Assembly: GCA_032768795.1 (NCBI GenBank)
Contig: CP136496.1
Location: forward strand, 868,001-932,000
From: Tremella fuciformis
Taxonomy: Eukaryota > Basidiomycota > Tremellomycetes > Tremellales > Tremellaceae
Length of the DNA: 64,000 nucleotides
Direction: 5' to 3'
Both the position numbers and the translations under genes were made by a program. The notes beneath the pieces are model-generated. The model was not told the DNA's origin, searched no databases, and was given only the letters and a program-made list of their open reading frames with translations. Each line of letters opens with the position of its first letter. Positions within the stretch are counted from its first letter, which is position 1. Shown here in pieces: positions 32,901 to 44,144 of this stretch.

Positions 32901-35900
32901 GTAGCAATGTGGTCATCGGGTCTGACACTGTGAGAGCGATGCCCGCCATAGGAGTGCTGCCCTCTGATGAAGGACCCAAATCGAGTTGTGAGGGTTCCGC
33001 CGTCGTGCTCTCGGCATCCATGCTGAAAGCTGGAGTCGGCGGCTCCGATACAGAAGCGCTGTCGAGCATGCCCTTGACCTCCTTCTCATCAACCTCGGGC
33101 ACGGTCAAGCCTGCAACTGATTTTTCCAAAGTGCCGAACACATCTTGATTGGCGAAAAGCTTCTTCAGGTGATTCGCCGTCATGTACCGCAAATCCTTCT
33201 CGGATGGCAAGAATGCCTTCTCCATGTCGGTGAAGTCTTGGTCCCATTGCACGACCTTGTCTTGCAATGCTCGCAAGACTGCGTTCAGAGCCAAGACATC
33301 TGTCAAAGCTGTGAGCTTGTAGGTCCGATTCAACAGCGCGACCATTTCGTCGCGATCTGCCTTGGCTTTGCTCAGCAGTGACTCGATGCTGATCCGAAGA
33401 GAGCTCTGCTTCGCAGGCTGCACGAGGTTTTCGTCGAAATTGCGAATGCGCAACAGGACCGAATCGAAGAAAGCAGTGTTTTTCTGAAGGACCGTTTCAT
33501 ATTCGTAATTCTTGAGGATCACCTGCGTCTCGGGCTTCACCTGCAGGGCCACGGAAGGTCGGACCGGCTCATAGAGATCGGCTGAATGATTATGAATGCG
33601 TATGGCGAGATTGTGATAGGCAAAGTATCGTATGTGGTCCTTGATAGAGTCATGTTGGCATTTGCTGTCTGTGGGCATTTCAGGTGGATAGAAGCATTGC
33701 TCCAGGTAGCTGCCCCAAGACATTCGCCAGCACTCGTCGTGGAGGACGACCACATTCGACGTAGTGCTACAGATCGGGCAGTAGTTCCAGACCAGTATCT
33801 GCTCTTCGAGGCCTAAGATCGGACATTCGAATTCATCGACGGCGAGCTGGAGTCGACGATCCCCGTGGACCAGTACTTGGAAGTGGTGAAGTAACAGCCG
33901 CCCGCAGTTCTTGGCGTTGCAACGCTGCCATGCCTCAACGGCAAAGCGTTCCAGGAACTGCCCGAAAGTCTCATCTCCAGGCTGGTAGAAGTTGATGTGC
34001 TGTAGATGTGGCTCGATGCAAGGCTTCTCCAGCCCATCTGTGCTCATCCAGTGGAGGTAGACGATGCCTTGGAAATCCTCAGGTTGTAATTGGCTGGTAC
34101 GTCGGCGTGTATACCAAGCCCATGCTCGCAACTGTTCCTCGTGCTCGTGTTTGACGTGCTGCAGTGTTGATTCACGATGCACTTCTTCAGGTTTGCGAAG
34201 GACACGATATGGATCTCGAGCCGTCTCCTTGAGCGGCGCGGGGCCGGCGGCGATTGCACTCATAGCTGTGCTGCTAGGAATATCATTTGAAGACACAGCA
34301 CTCATCTCGGTCGATGCGGGCGGAGCTGCGACCGATTCGGTATCGGGTACTACCAGCGCGGATGGCCGGGCACCTTCAGCTCCCTTGGTCTCCTCCTCTA
34401 GTATCTGCGCAGCTTCTTCTGCATCGCGCGCAGCTACTAGGCTGGCAAGACGGCGGTCCAGAGCGACCATGCGGGCGATCGCGAATGGTGGAGGGAAACG
34501 CACAGAGGTCGACATTGAGAGCACGATGTTCAGGTACGGCTCCAAACTGTGCGCGATGCTTATGGAGACTTTGCGGGCTTCTTCCCTTTCTGTTACATGC
34601 GAATCGAATTCGCCAGCTTGCCCCTGACTGTGGTCTTCGGTTTGTTCCGTACGAGAAAGCTGTAGCTGCTGGCGATTTGGCGCAATCGAATCAAGCTCTT
34701 CTTGATATTCGATAGAAAGCGGTTGGCGGCGCGGCGCAGCGTTGTAAAGATCACCGAATAGAACGATTTCGCTCCGCAAGTGATATGCAACCAATGACAT
34801 GAATCGGGCGATCACCTTGACCCTTCGAAGAGTAGGCAAATCAGCTCCTCGCAATATTATTGAGCAGCCAAATTCTTTCGGACAGCCTTCAAACCGCATG
34901 AGAGTCTTCCTGCGACCTGGAATTAGGTCGTTGTCGAACGTCTGGATGTTGAACTCGGCGCATCTCCCTAGCCGAGGTTCGAGCACCAGCCGGTCCATCG
35001 ACGCTATCACATCGGCCTGCGTGCATCGAGCGACTTGATGTATCGCCGAAGTCTTCACGTTCCTCGCCACGGCAACGTTCGCCTCCAGCAGATGTTCAAT
35101 GGCGATGCTTGAGACGGAACGATCGGCAAGAACGATGTGTGGCCTGACGTCGATGATGCGCTTGCTGAGAAGGCGAAGGTAATCCTTCTCCTGAGCCATG
35201 ATAGGCTCAAGAGACATGAATTGACTCTCAATACGATGGTAGTCCAAGGGAAAAGTGACCACCATGACCCGCGGGTTGACCAAACGACGCGGCATGTGTT
35301 TGTGTGCGACGTTCTTCGAGATGAGGGGGCCATCAACGTATTCAGAGTCGCTGATTCTGCCGCCGGGAACCTTCTTGATCTTCACATACGAGCGCACATC
35401 CATGGAGTCACCGGCGCGCACATCTGGATGCACGTTGGTCGAAACCTTCAGCAGCAGTTGGCTCAGAACGTCATGCCACTGCGCTGCGTGGGGGAGATCG
35501 GCTCGGGCGATAGCTTGACGCAGGATGAGATCGAAATGCTTGATCGAAGCGCCGACGATGACCTCTGCCCGGCCGCTATGCAGTCAGCTGCGTCTGTGCC
35601 ATACGGTTTGAGCAGCACTTACGCGAAAGATCTTGTCCTCGCTCGCCACAGACTCTCGGTACGGTCAGGTTCAACCAGCGCCGCCAAGCCCCCATGGCTG
35701 TCTCTAGAGCTGAAGGTTGTTCTCAGTCCTATTAGAGGGCCCCTCGAATCCGTTCTTTGTAGCTCCGGACCTTCCGTGGACACAGTGTCAGTCCGTGGGA
35801 AGGGTACTCCAGTATGGCGAATATGCTCGAGCCGGGGAGTTGCCCCTTTCTCGATACCGTCCTCAGCCTCGGGACCAGGCGACGGAATGGCGTCTGGGGT

Positions 35901-37585
35901 GCCTTCGGAGTCTCGAGTGTCGTCTGGGCCGTCAATCGCCTCTCGGTCCATCGGTCGTCGAAACGGGGCGGCGGTGTTGGGGCGGGTAGTCCAGAGATGG
36001 TCGTCCTCATCCCCATCTGAGAGCTGAGAGCCCCCGATCTCGATCGGAGTCAGGGGTCGGTGATCGTTCCGATTCCAGTCCGGGGGGATAGATCCCTCAT
36101 CGATGGCGGTCAATGATTCGTTCGGATGGCTGAAGAACAATTGGCTGGCTGCGAAAGGAGATCGCACGTATGGCCCATCGTGACCAGGCGCCACATCTAG
36201 TAGTGCAGGATCCGGGCCACTCGCATGGCGGTAGGAGGTGGCGACAGACGTGATTGACCGACGATCATCGTCGTCATCATCCTTAACCTGGTCCATGATC
36301 TTGATGCAAATATTGCAAACCCGCACAGCACCGTCTTGACCGAAGCGCCGTGCTCCGATGATGTTTGAAGCACAGCGACTGCAGAAGATCTGACCACAAA
36401 TGCGGCAATGATGCTTTCTCCGCCACGCGGTGAAGGTCTGCCAGTAAGCGCCCTCAAGGTTGCAAGGTAGTCCTTGCTCACCGAGTTGCAGTCATAGCAT
36501 TCTTTGCAGCTTTCATCTGCCATCCAATATTGCTTGCTCAGACCTTCGCCTCGAATTCGCCGGATGATGCGACTGACGTTTGTCACATTCTTGGATACGG
36601 CAAAACTTCTAACACTCCGCGTGTCATCCTGTATGGAGAAGCCTGGAACAGATGTCAGAGCATTTTGGCTAAGTTCTGCGTTGGCGGCTATCATGGCTGA
36701 GAGAGATACGGATGAGGGAGAATCGGGAAGGGTGACATTCGACGAGCGTCGTCGGCGACCAGGCGGCTGGTAATGTGCGGTTTGATAGATAAGGGGCTTC
36801 GTTCGAGGGGAAGATATGCTGGACTGGGTGAAACGTGCGCGCGAGTGGGTTCGCTGAACTGGCGCAGGAGCAGGGAATGGCGTGGGCATGCCTCCAAGAT
36901 GGCTATCTCCTACCATGATGCCAGATACGTCTGGCACAGAAGCGACTCCCACTTGCGGGGTGGCTGTTCCGATCGGTCGCCATTGACCGCTATTTCTGTT
37001 GACGAGGCGCTTGAGCGATGCTTCGGCTTGGGAATGAGCAGAGGCGATGGAGGGCGGTATGGACGGTACACTGCTATCAGACGGTATCGTGCTGAGTGAC
37101 GGCCGTATCTGCCGTGCTTGTGCTTGAGGAGCAGAAGACGAAGGGACCGGAGAGGCTGGGAATGGACGCGAGGATGGACCAGCTTCTTCGGCGACCGCTG
37201 TCAACGGCTGGATGCTGACAGTCGGTCCCGTCGAGCCAGACTTCCTCCTCGTGTGGGTTCCCTTCTTGACAGCCTCAGCCAGTGCCTGGGCCTCTGTCTG
37301 GACCACAATCTCGGGCGGTGAGGCAAGAGGGCCACCATCGCCAGGTCCTTTGTCCGGGCCCTTGGTGGCGACGGGATTGTCCACGCCCGCGGAGACTGCT
37401 CCAGATGCGAATGTCGACTTGACCTTCGACAACAGAGCCGGGATGAGGCCCTGCTCTGGCTCATCCTCGACGAAGACTTGCGGGAAATACGTTAAACCGG
37501 TCGTCGGAGACGCTCGAGATGAGCTGGCCACCGATGGCGTAGGGGCGTGGAGGGTGGTGTCGATCCGTGGGACACTGTCCGACAT
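29974..37585 (-). CDS. FAB1: FYVE-type phosphatidylinositol-3-phosphate 5-kinase Fab1
   Basis: About 2300 residues. After a disordered N-terminus (MSDSVPRIDTTLHAPTPSVA) lies a FYVE zinc finger encoded at about 36300-36540: CKECYDCNSVF, then RRKHHCRICGQIFCSRCA and VRVCNICIKIM, with the R+HHCR phosphoinositide-binding motif. A GroEL/CCT-like domain follows (about 34750-35330; VMVVTFPLDYHRIESQFMSL, GCSIILRGADLPTLRRVK), then Fab1-specific and disordered Ser-rich regions. The C-terminal PIPK kinase domain (about 30120-30960) has GKSGSAFLKTKDDRFIAKEI, YDLKGSTRNR, VMDYSLVVGVD and VGIVDYIRTFTWD. The enzyme makes PI(3,5)P2 on vacuole and endosome membranes and controls vacuole size and ion channels. 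The final exon (…PKQY/KVRFRSAMDRNYF) was placed by an intron with donor GTCAGT near 30134. The last residues are an acidic tail ending at 29974. Confidence 0.94.
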
Positions 37586-38197
37586 TGTTGCCGGCTGGAG
37601 CGTGTCATGAGTATGCTGCAGAGGGGCTCAAGATGGTCATAGTGTCTGACTAGCAAAGTCAATTGAGAGAAGCACAGAATCGTTGAAACGTATCTGACGC
37701 GTTCCGGTGGTGGTGGCGGATGGCGGTCGGATCTCGCGTGGCAGATGTCGCAGTAAGCCATGAGTGGTACACCGTCCACGATACATGCTACAATGCGATA
37801 AGCCTGTAGCGGTGTGAACGCGCGGGCACATCTTGTTGGTGGACCCACTGCCTCTATGAATCACGGATCCCAAAAGTGGATGGAGACCTGGCTCAACTGA
37901 ACTACTTCATCGAAGCGGGGCTTGAGTACCACCCCTGAATGATGAGACAGCAAGGTATACGGGTGCGGTCTCGGGTTGCGAAGCAATTATGTACAGGATA
38001 CTTCAAGAATCGGCTCAGGTTTCGTACAGTGCTATTGCTGTGCATGAAGAGGGAGGGAAGAAGTGCTGTCTTCCGCGCCCCTCAAATGCCTTGTCCATGC
38101 TGTAAAAAATCTCGAGGGCGAAGGCGAATTCATGTGATGAGCGGCCGCGCAACTGTTGCGTGCCACATGGACGGTGCTCTCGTCTCTGGCGGGAGCT
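37586..38197. promoter_or_regulatory. FAB1 upstream region
   Basis: 612 bases between the FAB1 start and the UreD stop on the same strand. It should contain the UreD 3' end and the FAB1 promoter. No coding region or notable repeat recognised. Confidence 0.4.
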
Positions 38198-39238
38198 TCA
38201 GATGAGTCTCGGCCATAGACCTTCCCCGATCATGTCCTTCACCCCACCGGCCTCTAGTGCCACTCTCAGCCACAACCGCACATCTTCAACCTCTTCTCCT
38301 GCTAGGCGCAAGACGCCACTACTATCGGCCTCGACGGGACTGAATGCCCACACGACTTTTTCGGGGACCTGGGCTTGATATTGTCTCGTGGTATCCGCCA
38401 TTCCAGAAAGATGACGGAGCAGACCCTGGAGATGCGGGCCAAGTATCAGGACGGTTGCGTATACGTTATAAGGCGCCATGCGATGCGCGACCACGGTGTG
38501 ATACGAAGCACGAGAAGGCTCGAGGGGGCTCGTCGTGTTGTCCAGCACCATGCGTTCGCGCATCACAAGATCCTGTCCGACCAGGATCTCATTGGTCGAA
38601 GCGTAGCTGTCCATGGTCCATATCTCCTCGTGATCGGGGGTCCCATGGCTTCCAGGTCTCTGACCTCGACCGGAGTTGACCCAATCTAGGATCAGGACGG
38701 AAGCCGTTCGGTCTGCAGGAAGGCGAAAGCGCTGGGTCTGGGAATATCTCGAGCCGTGAAATGGCGACACTGAATCCGGCATCAGAAGCAAGAAGGCTCC
38801 GGATTGCAAGGTGACATGTAGCCGCTGTTTGGTTGGCGCCGTCTCGGCTGGTAGGTCTGAGCGATGCAGATTAGGACGAAGCGCTTGGGATCTCGGTCGG
38901 ATGCCCGGCCTGTGCTTGAACACCTTGGTGCTGCCCTGGGTGAGCATGACCAAACCGCATCCGGCGTCGACCTCGACTCGCAGATTGATGGTATCGCCGG
39001 CTACCAGTCCGCCACCATAGGCGAGTGTATAAGCCGTGGCCACATTGGTTGGCTGAGAATAGAGTGGGTTCGGCGTTAGGAGCTTGAGGGGGTAGCTTGC
39101 CAAAAGAGTCTCGAATCGAGCTTGAGACGAGTTGGAGAGATGGAGATGGCCGCTCCCGGGACCATCGTCGGCGCTGCCTTTTCGCGTAGCATCAACGGGA
39201 TGCTGGGTATCGAGGCCCACTGGCGGGGCAGAGCTCAT
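38198..39238 (-). CDS. ureD: Urease accessory protein UreD
   Basis: A single uninterrupted exon of 346 residues, unusual among its intron-rich neighbours. Family signatures are clear: YPLKLLTPNPLYS, then AYTLAYGGGLVAGDTINLRV, MLTQGSTKVFKHRPG, LQSGAFLLLMPDSVSPFHGS and LDWVNSGRG. UreD (UreH) binds apo-urease first and, with UreF and UreG, allows nickel insertion into the active site in the cytosol. Basidiomycete yeasts such as Cryptococcus need it for urea use. The start codon at 39238 is the first ATG and lies 213 bases from the divergent LCB kinase start, so the two genes probably share a promoter region. No other urease gene is in the window. Confidence 0.93.
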   Translation of the reverse strand: MSSAPPVGLDTQHPVDATRKGSADDGPGSGHLHLSNSSQARFETLLASYPLKLLTPNPLYSQPTNVATAYTLAYGGGLVAGDTINLRVEVDAGCGLVMLTQGSTKVFKHRPGIRPRSQALRPNLHRSDLPAETAPTKQRLHVTLQSGAFLLLMPDSVSPFHGSRYSQTQRFRLPADRTASVLILDWVNSGRGQRPGSHGTPDHEEIWTMDSYASTNEILVGQDLVMRERMVLDNTTSPLEPSRASYHTVVAHRMAPYNVYATVLILGPHLQGLLRHLSGMADTTRQYQAQVPEKVVWAFSPVEADSSGVLRLAGEEVEDVRLWLRVALEAGGVKDMIGEGLWPRLI

Positions 39239-39451
39239 GCTATCTCGTCATGCGGTCCATCTGCCTATGCGGTCTCGACGAACAGTCAATACTCAGAGCT
39301 GACTCTGATTTGGTCAACTGGGGTTTGCTGGCTTGATTTGGTGCCTGTCGGCTAGCCGGGCCCTGATAAGCTCGATCGCCAGGACAGCCAGACGTTGGTT
39401 GAACCAGTCCGACTTTTGTCTTTCGACCTTCGGGAAGGCGATAGGACAGCC

Positions 39452-41559
39452 ATGAAGCACCAGGACCTCCCGGTGGTGCTGCACAACGATAAGCGCGGCC
39501 TCCTCACCATCGAAGATGGGAAGCTTGAGGTGTTGCAGCTATCGCGAGACGGGAACCGTGAGTGTTCGGGTTGCTTTGATTTGTCCGAATGACTGAGGGG
39601 AATAGCGCCAAAACGTCTTTTGTCATGCCCTCTGCAGTATCTGCTTCGAGCGGTCCTAGCGGATGCACAGCAGGGGCACCAAAGACGACTTGATCTCAAC
39701 ACGTTGATTCGCAAGAAAGACCATGTGCACCTCAGCAGCATTCACGTCCTCGTTGAACCTATCAACGTGCCCGAGGCCGAAGAATGGGTTGCTACGGCAA
39801 TGAGCAGTGCCTATGAAGGTCAGCTCGTACTCCTTCGATATCCCAGCAGCTGACAATATGAAGGCGTCAAGCCGTTCAGGAAGGTCCTCATGCTCGTCAA
39901 CCCTATCGGGGGCAAGGGCAAGGCGAGGAAGGTGGTCAGAGAGACGGTGTTGCCTATCTTTCAGGCCGCAGGCTGTCATGTGGACATGAGGGGTCTGTCT
40001 TTGGGCTTTGAGCGACATTCTGTTGCTGACTTACCAGAAACCACTCATCGCTTTCACGCCGAGGAGCTGTGCGAAGATGTTCGGCTAGAATTTGAGTGAG
40101 CACCCGATCATGTTGACTGCGGATGGGTCTGAGACGAAGTGTCATTGCGACCGTATCAGGTGACGGATTGGCATACGAGGTCCTCAATGGTCTCGCGGAG
40201 AGACCAGACGCTACGAAAGCTCTGAAGACGCCTGTCGTGCCCATACCGACTGGCGAGTCTCCTTGCTGTCACCGCTATTCAAAACCTGACGTGCAGGCTC
40301 GGCAAATGCGCTCTGTCTTAACCTCCTCGGGCCAGATGACTTTGCCCACGTACCCCTTGCATGCCTCAACGTCATAAAAGGTTGGTGTCTTCTCACATCC
40401 GTAGAAACTAGACTGACGCATAGGTCGCACTCTACCCCTGGACCTGTGCTCAGTCTTGATGCTTCCCTCGAACGAGCGTCGCTGGTCATTCATGGGCAAC
40501 GCTCTGGGATTAATGGTCGACCTGGATATCGGTACCGAAAACTTGCGCTGGATGGGTTCAACACGCTTCACTGTCGGATTCGTGCGTGGTCTGGTCAGTC
40601 AGAAGAAGCTGGCTTGCCGCCTGAAAATGAGAGTGCTCGAGACGGACAAAGTGCACATGGCCAGGGTTGCAAGGGAGAAGGTGGCTAGTCGGTCTCTGCC
40701 CACTTCGAATGGCACAGGTCCAGCAGAAGCACGTCTTGCTTCAGTCGGCCCCGCAGAACCTGTTCCTACAATAGCAGCCAACGCGAATGGAGGGAATCAT
40801 AGCGAGTCGAATGGCCACTCGCATGAGCCGCCAAAGTCAACAGAGACAGAGGTCATTCCCCTGCCGTTGGGGCCGGCAAAGGCACTCGAACCCGACGACA
40901 GCTGGATGGTGATTGAGACGGACGCCAGTCATTCCAAAGCCACCCGTTCGAACGGCAAGGGGAAAGGTCTGAATAACGACTGGGTCGAGGGGGAAGGCAT
41001 CATCTACGTCTAGTGAGTCGGAGTAGTCCAGCTCAGGGATTAGCTGAAGCCATAAGTGCCGGAACACAGAGATGGGTGGACAAGTCTCTGCTCCAATGGC
41101 CCATCGCTACGGCAGGAGAAGGTGCTATCAATGTGGTAGTGCAATCTGTGGTGAGCCACCCTTGCCCCAATGAAAGTCCGGAGTCGGTGGAGACTAATCA
41201 TAGATGAGCCGAGGGGCGATGGCTGGCCTTATGTCCGATGCCGAAAAGGGCGAGACATACTGGGTCGACGCGCAACATTATTACAAAGGTGCATGTCACC
41301 GTGAGCAGAGACGCGCATATCACTGACATTCAGTCTCGGCATATGTGGCGGAAAACTTGGACAAGGCCAAGCAGCCACAATTCACTATAGGTACGATGGT
41401 TCGACCACCAGGGTCATCTGTGCTCATACAGCAGACGGCGAAGCCTTCGAGTGGGATTCGTTTCATGTCGAAGTCCATCCCGGGATCGCGACGACCCTAT
41501 CGCCCGACGGGCACTTCTTCACGCCCGATTTCTTGAAAAAGCACGAACCGCGTACGTGA
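39452..41559 (+). CDS. LCB4: Sphingoid long-chain-base kinase (Lcb4/5, sphingosine kinase family)
   Basis: Exon 1 (39452-39557) joins 39606 onward; further 45-60 nt introns follow. The diacylglycerol-kinase catalytic domain starts VLMLVNPIGGKGKARKV, continues to AIVTVSGDGLAYEVLNGLAE with the ATP-site SGDG, and then VPIPTGSANAL, where an intron falls inside the motif. The lid region has DLCSVLMLPSNERRWSFMGN and GTENLRWMGSTRFTVGF. The C-terminal part, after a disordered Asn/Ser-rich insertion (about 40690-40980), contains the expected SRGAMAGLMSDAEKGETYW and WDSFHVEVHPG and ends at 41559. The enzyme phosphorylates dihydrosphingosine and phytosphingosine, feeding the only exit route from sphingolipid breakdown, on ER and endosomal membranes. 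Exon joins near 39860 and 40090 were set by frame and are probable. Confidence 0.9.
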
Positions 41560-41773
41560 GGACAGACCACGACGCATCACTATCATCTCGCAAATCTTGT
41601 CGGGAATCCATTTATGGCATATCAATAGATTACCGCTGCGTCTTTTTCAATACCACAGGAGCCATACTCGTCATATCATGCCCTCATGCTTTCATGCTTT
41701 CATGCCTTTATGCCTATGCAGATGCAATCTAATGAATACGATGCGATTGAGATATATACAACTCGCTTCTCAT
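41560..41773. repeat. Short tandem CATGCTTT-like repeat in a convergent 3' region
   Basis: Between the LCB kinase stop and the transporter stop, bases 41684-41716 hold about four imperfect copies of an 8-9 base unit based on CATGCTTT. The rest of the 214 bases is plain 3' region. Confidence 0.55.
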
Positions 41774-43865
41774 CTATGTACAGACTTTCTCGCTCCCTTC
41801 ACCGCGAATAGCCTTCACCACGGTCATTCCGCACGAGAGAAGCAGCACGATCGTCCCGAATGCTGCACAGGCGGCTGCTGGTAATTTCTGTCTCGAATAC
41901 CACGTCCCGTTGATCAAGACCATATATGCGCTGGCAGGGAACTGTGTCTCAGTCATTTGACTCGGCCCCAACGATCACCGCTGACAATGAAGGCCAGAGC
42001 AGTTGCGCTCATCCCGCCCGCAATCTCGAGCACGACACCCAAGTCGCATGTCAGGAGGGAGACTGAGGTCAGCGGCTGCGGAGATGCCAGAAGGAGATAG
42101 ACGTGCCAGTCATGGATGTGAACACGATCAAGGATGTGAGGATGAGGTGGCGCGCGTAGCTGAATGGTCGGTCTTTGAAGAAGAGGTCCTCCACGACCTC
42201 TCGGCACACATAATTTTCGAGTGGCACTGCAGTCAGCCTCCGCTGCCAATCCCAAGGCGGGACTTGCGGGTCGTCGACATGTTGGCGCCGAAACAGAAGC
42301 GAGCGATGTTGATGATGAAATCGTCTTTAGAGAAGTTGTTTAGGATATTCCCTTGCGTCTTGTTGGTGAAGACGAGGTATCCTGGTACGGCCATGAGTAG
42401 ACAGGCGATGAGACTCATCCCGGTCGAGACGTGCGTGACAGTGCTGAAGCTGTGGATGAGCTTGTGCAACGTGCTATTCGGGTTGACGCACCGATCAAGA
42501 GTTGGGGTATGAATGGATTGGTAGATGAACATGGTGTTATGATGACATACAAACTGTCCTCAGCTCATGATCCTGCATTCGATGGGAGGCTCACGGCAAA
42601 AGAGATGACGCCGATGGCCGAAAAGATCCCAGGACGGATGATCGAGAATGCGTGAAGCGGCGACCCGCGGAGACTTGGGTCGACGGCTGCTCCCCTTAGC
42701 AGGACTGAGAAAACGATGATAGCCATTGAGACCAGGGCTGAACCTCAGCCAAGATCACGACGTGACAAAGGATACTCACCGAAGCTGGACGACTTCGATA
42801 GCTTGACGATGTCGCGATGCAGGGAGAGCGGGAAAGACACGGCTAGAGTGATTAGAATAATCACTGCTCTCCTGTCCACAAGGAGGCGAACGACGGCGTG
42901 TTCTGCGAGTGACGGGAAGAGGTACGAGATCACAGGCGGTATGGAGTCGCCGCTATCTGGTCAGACTGGGGTGCGATGGAGCATTGGTACTCACATGATG
43001 ACGTTGAATGCGCACATACTGAACGTAAGCACAGTCACCGTGGCTGGGGGTTGCTTACCCTCCGAATGCGAAAGCGAATTGGAAAAAGGAGACGAGACCT
43101 GCCCCAGCATGGCCGAAGCAATGATGCATCACCTGCACGTCAGTCATATCCAATAGAAGATCTTGAGGCACACGTCTGTATAGGAGTCTCGCCCGCTGAG
43201 CTTGGCATTGACGACGACCAGCCGAATCGTCCAGTCCGTCACCATCGCCAGCACGACGAGCAGGGTGACCCCAGTCACAAAGCCGGCCTGAGCCACCGCG
43301 TATGGCAGACCGATGATTCCAGCTCCGATGATGCTGTTCGCCATCTGACAACTCAGCACAGCTCCTCTCGCGAGCACCCAGCTCACATTGGCGATACTTT
43401 CCGCCAGCGTTCCTCTGGCGGCAGAATTGGGTCCTTCCGCCAGCAACAGCTCTTCGATTTCTTCTGCGGTGCCACGGTCATGTCTCTGGCCTCCACCACT
43501 GGACAGCAAAGGCTCAGAAGCGGAGTGCGGGTGATCCTGCTCATGGTCCTCATCATCCCCGGGTGTCTTGAAGATCACTACCGATCAGCATCTGAGCTGA
43601 TATTCATCTGAGCCAATGCACCAATGTCGTCTGCATTCGAAGAGCGCCTAGATGACTGTCCCGAGCGATTCGGTAGAGGAAGCTCGTCCGACATGCGCGC
43701 TTTGCTGCCCACAGGCGGTGTATACGAAGGTCGGCGGCTGCCCGCAGCACTGGAAGCACGGGACGGATTGCGTGAATGCGGTCGTGATGAGGGCCCCGCC
43801 TCGGCAGGCAGAGTGGTCGCGAAGGACGGCAGCAGCGGATGGACGTCATCTTCCTCTCGCGCCAT
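41774..43865 (-). CDS. Vacuolar-type amino acid transporter, AVT/SLC38 family
   Basis: Start at 43865 (MAREEDDVHPLLPSF). The first intron (donor GTGCAT after the Asp-Asp-Ile codons, 44 nt) joins VIFKTPGDDEDHEQDH. About 130 disordered residues precede the transporter fold, which begins QMANSIIGAGIIGLPYAVAQ, the typical first-span motif of the AAAP (Aa_trans) family. Eleven spans follow, including AMVTDWTIRLVVVNAKLSG, AVVRLLVDRRAVIILITLAV, ISFAFACHQNTMFIYQSI, GYLVFTNKTQGNILNNF and the last span AAFGTIVLLLSCGMTVVKAI. The conserved acidic/His features of spans 6 to 7 are like SLC38 and yeast Avt2/Avt6. The likely role is proton- or sodium-coupled neutral or acidic amino acid movement across the vacuole or plasma membrane. 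The paralogue group is not resolved. Confidence 0.9.
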
Positions 43866-44144
43866 GCTGATCCTTCACGAGTTCGACGAGCGACACTGCC
43901 AAAATCAATTGCAGTCACCTGGGCGGCGACACGAGAAGAATTCTGCTGTCGCACCCAAGATCCGGTTGACTTTGGGCTGATTTCCCAGGCACGGCCTACA
44001 CGCCCAGTGCTCGGTTCGCCTCCACCTAGCCGGTTCAGATGCCTTCCCCACAATTCAAGGAGTGAGTGAACCATTACGCGCCAAGCCCAGATTTCTCTTT
44101 CATCAGCAACCCTTCGTCCAGCACTCAAAGGTCGGCATGGGCAG
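43866..44144. promoter_or_regulatory. Divergent promoter, transporter and TMEM135-like gene
   Basis: 279 bases separate the start codons of the AVT-like gene (minus) and the TMEM135-like gene (plus), so both promoters must lie here. No specific sites were identified. Confidence 0.45.
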
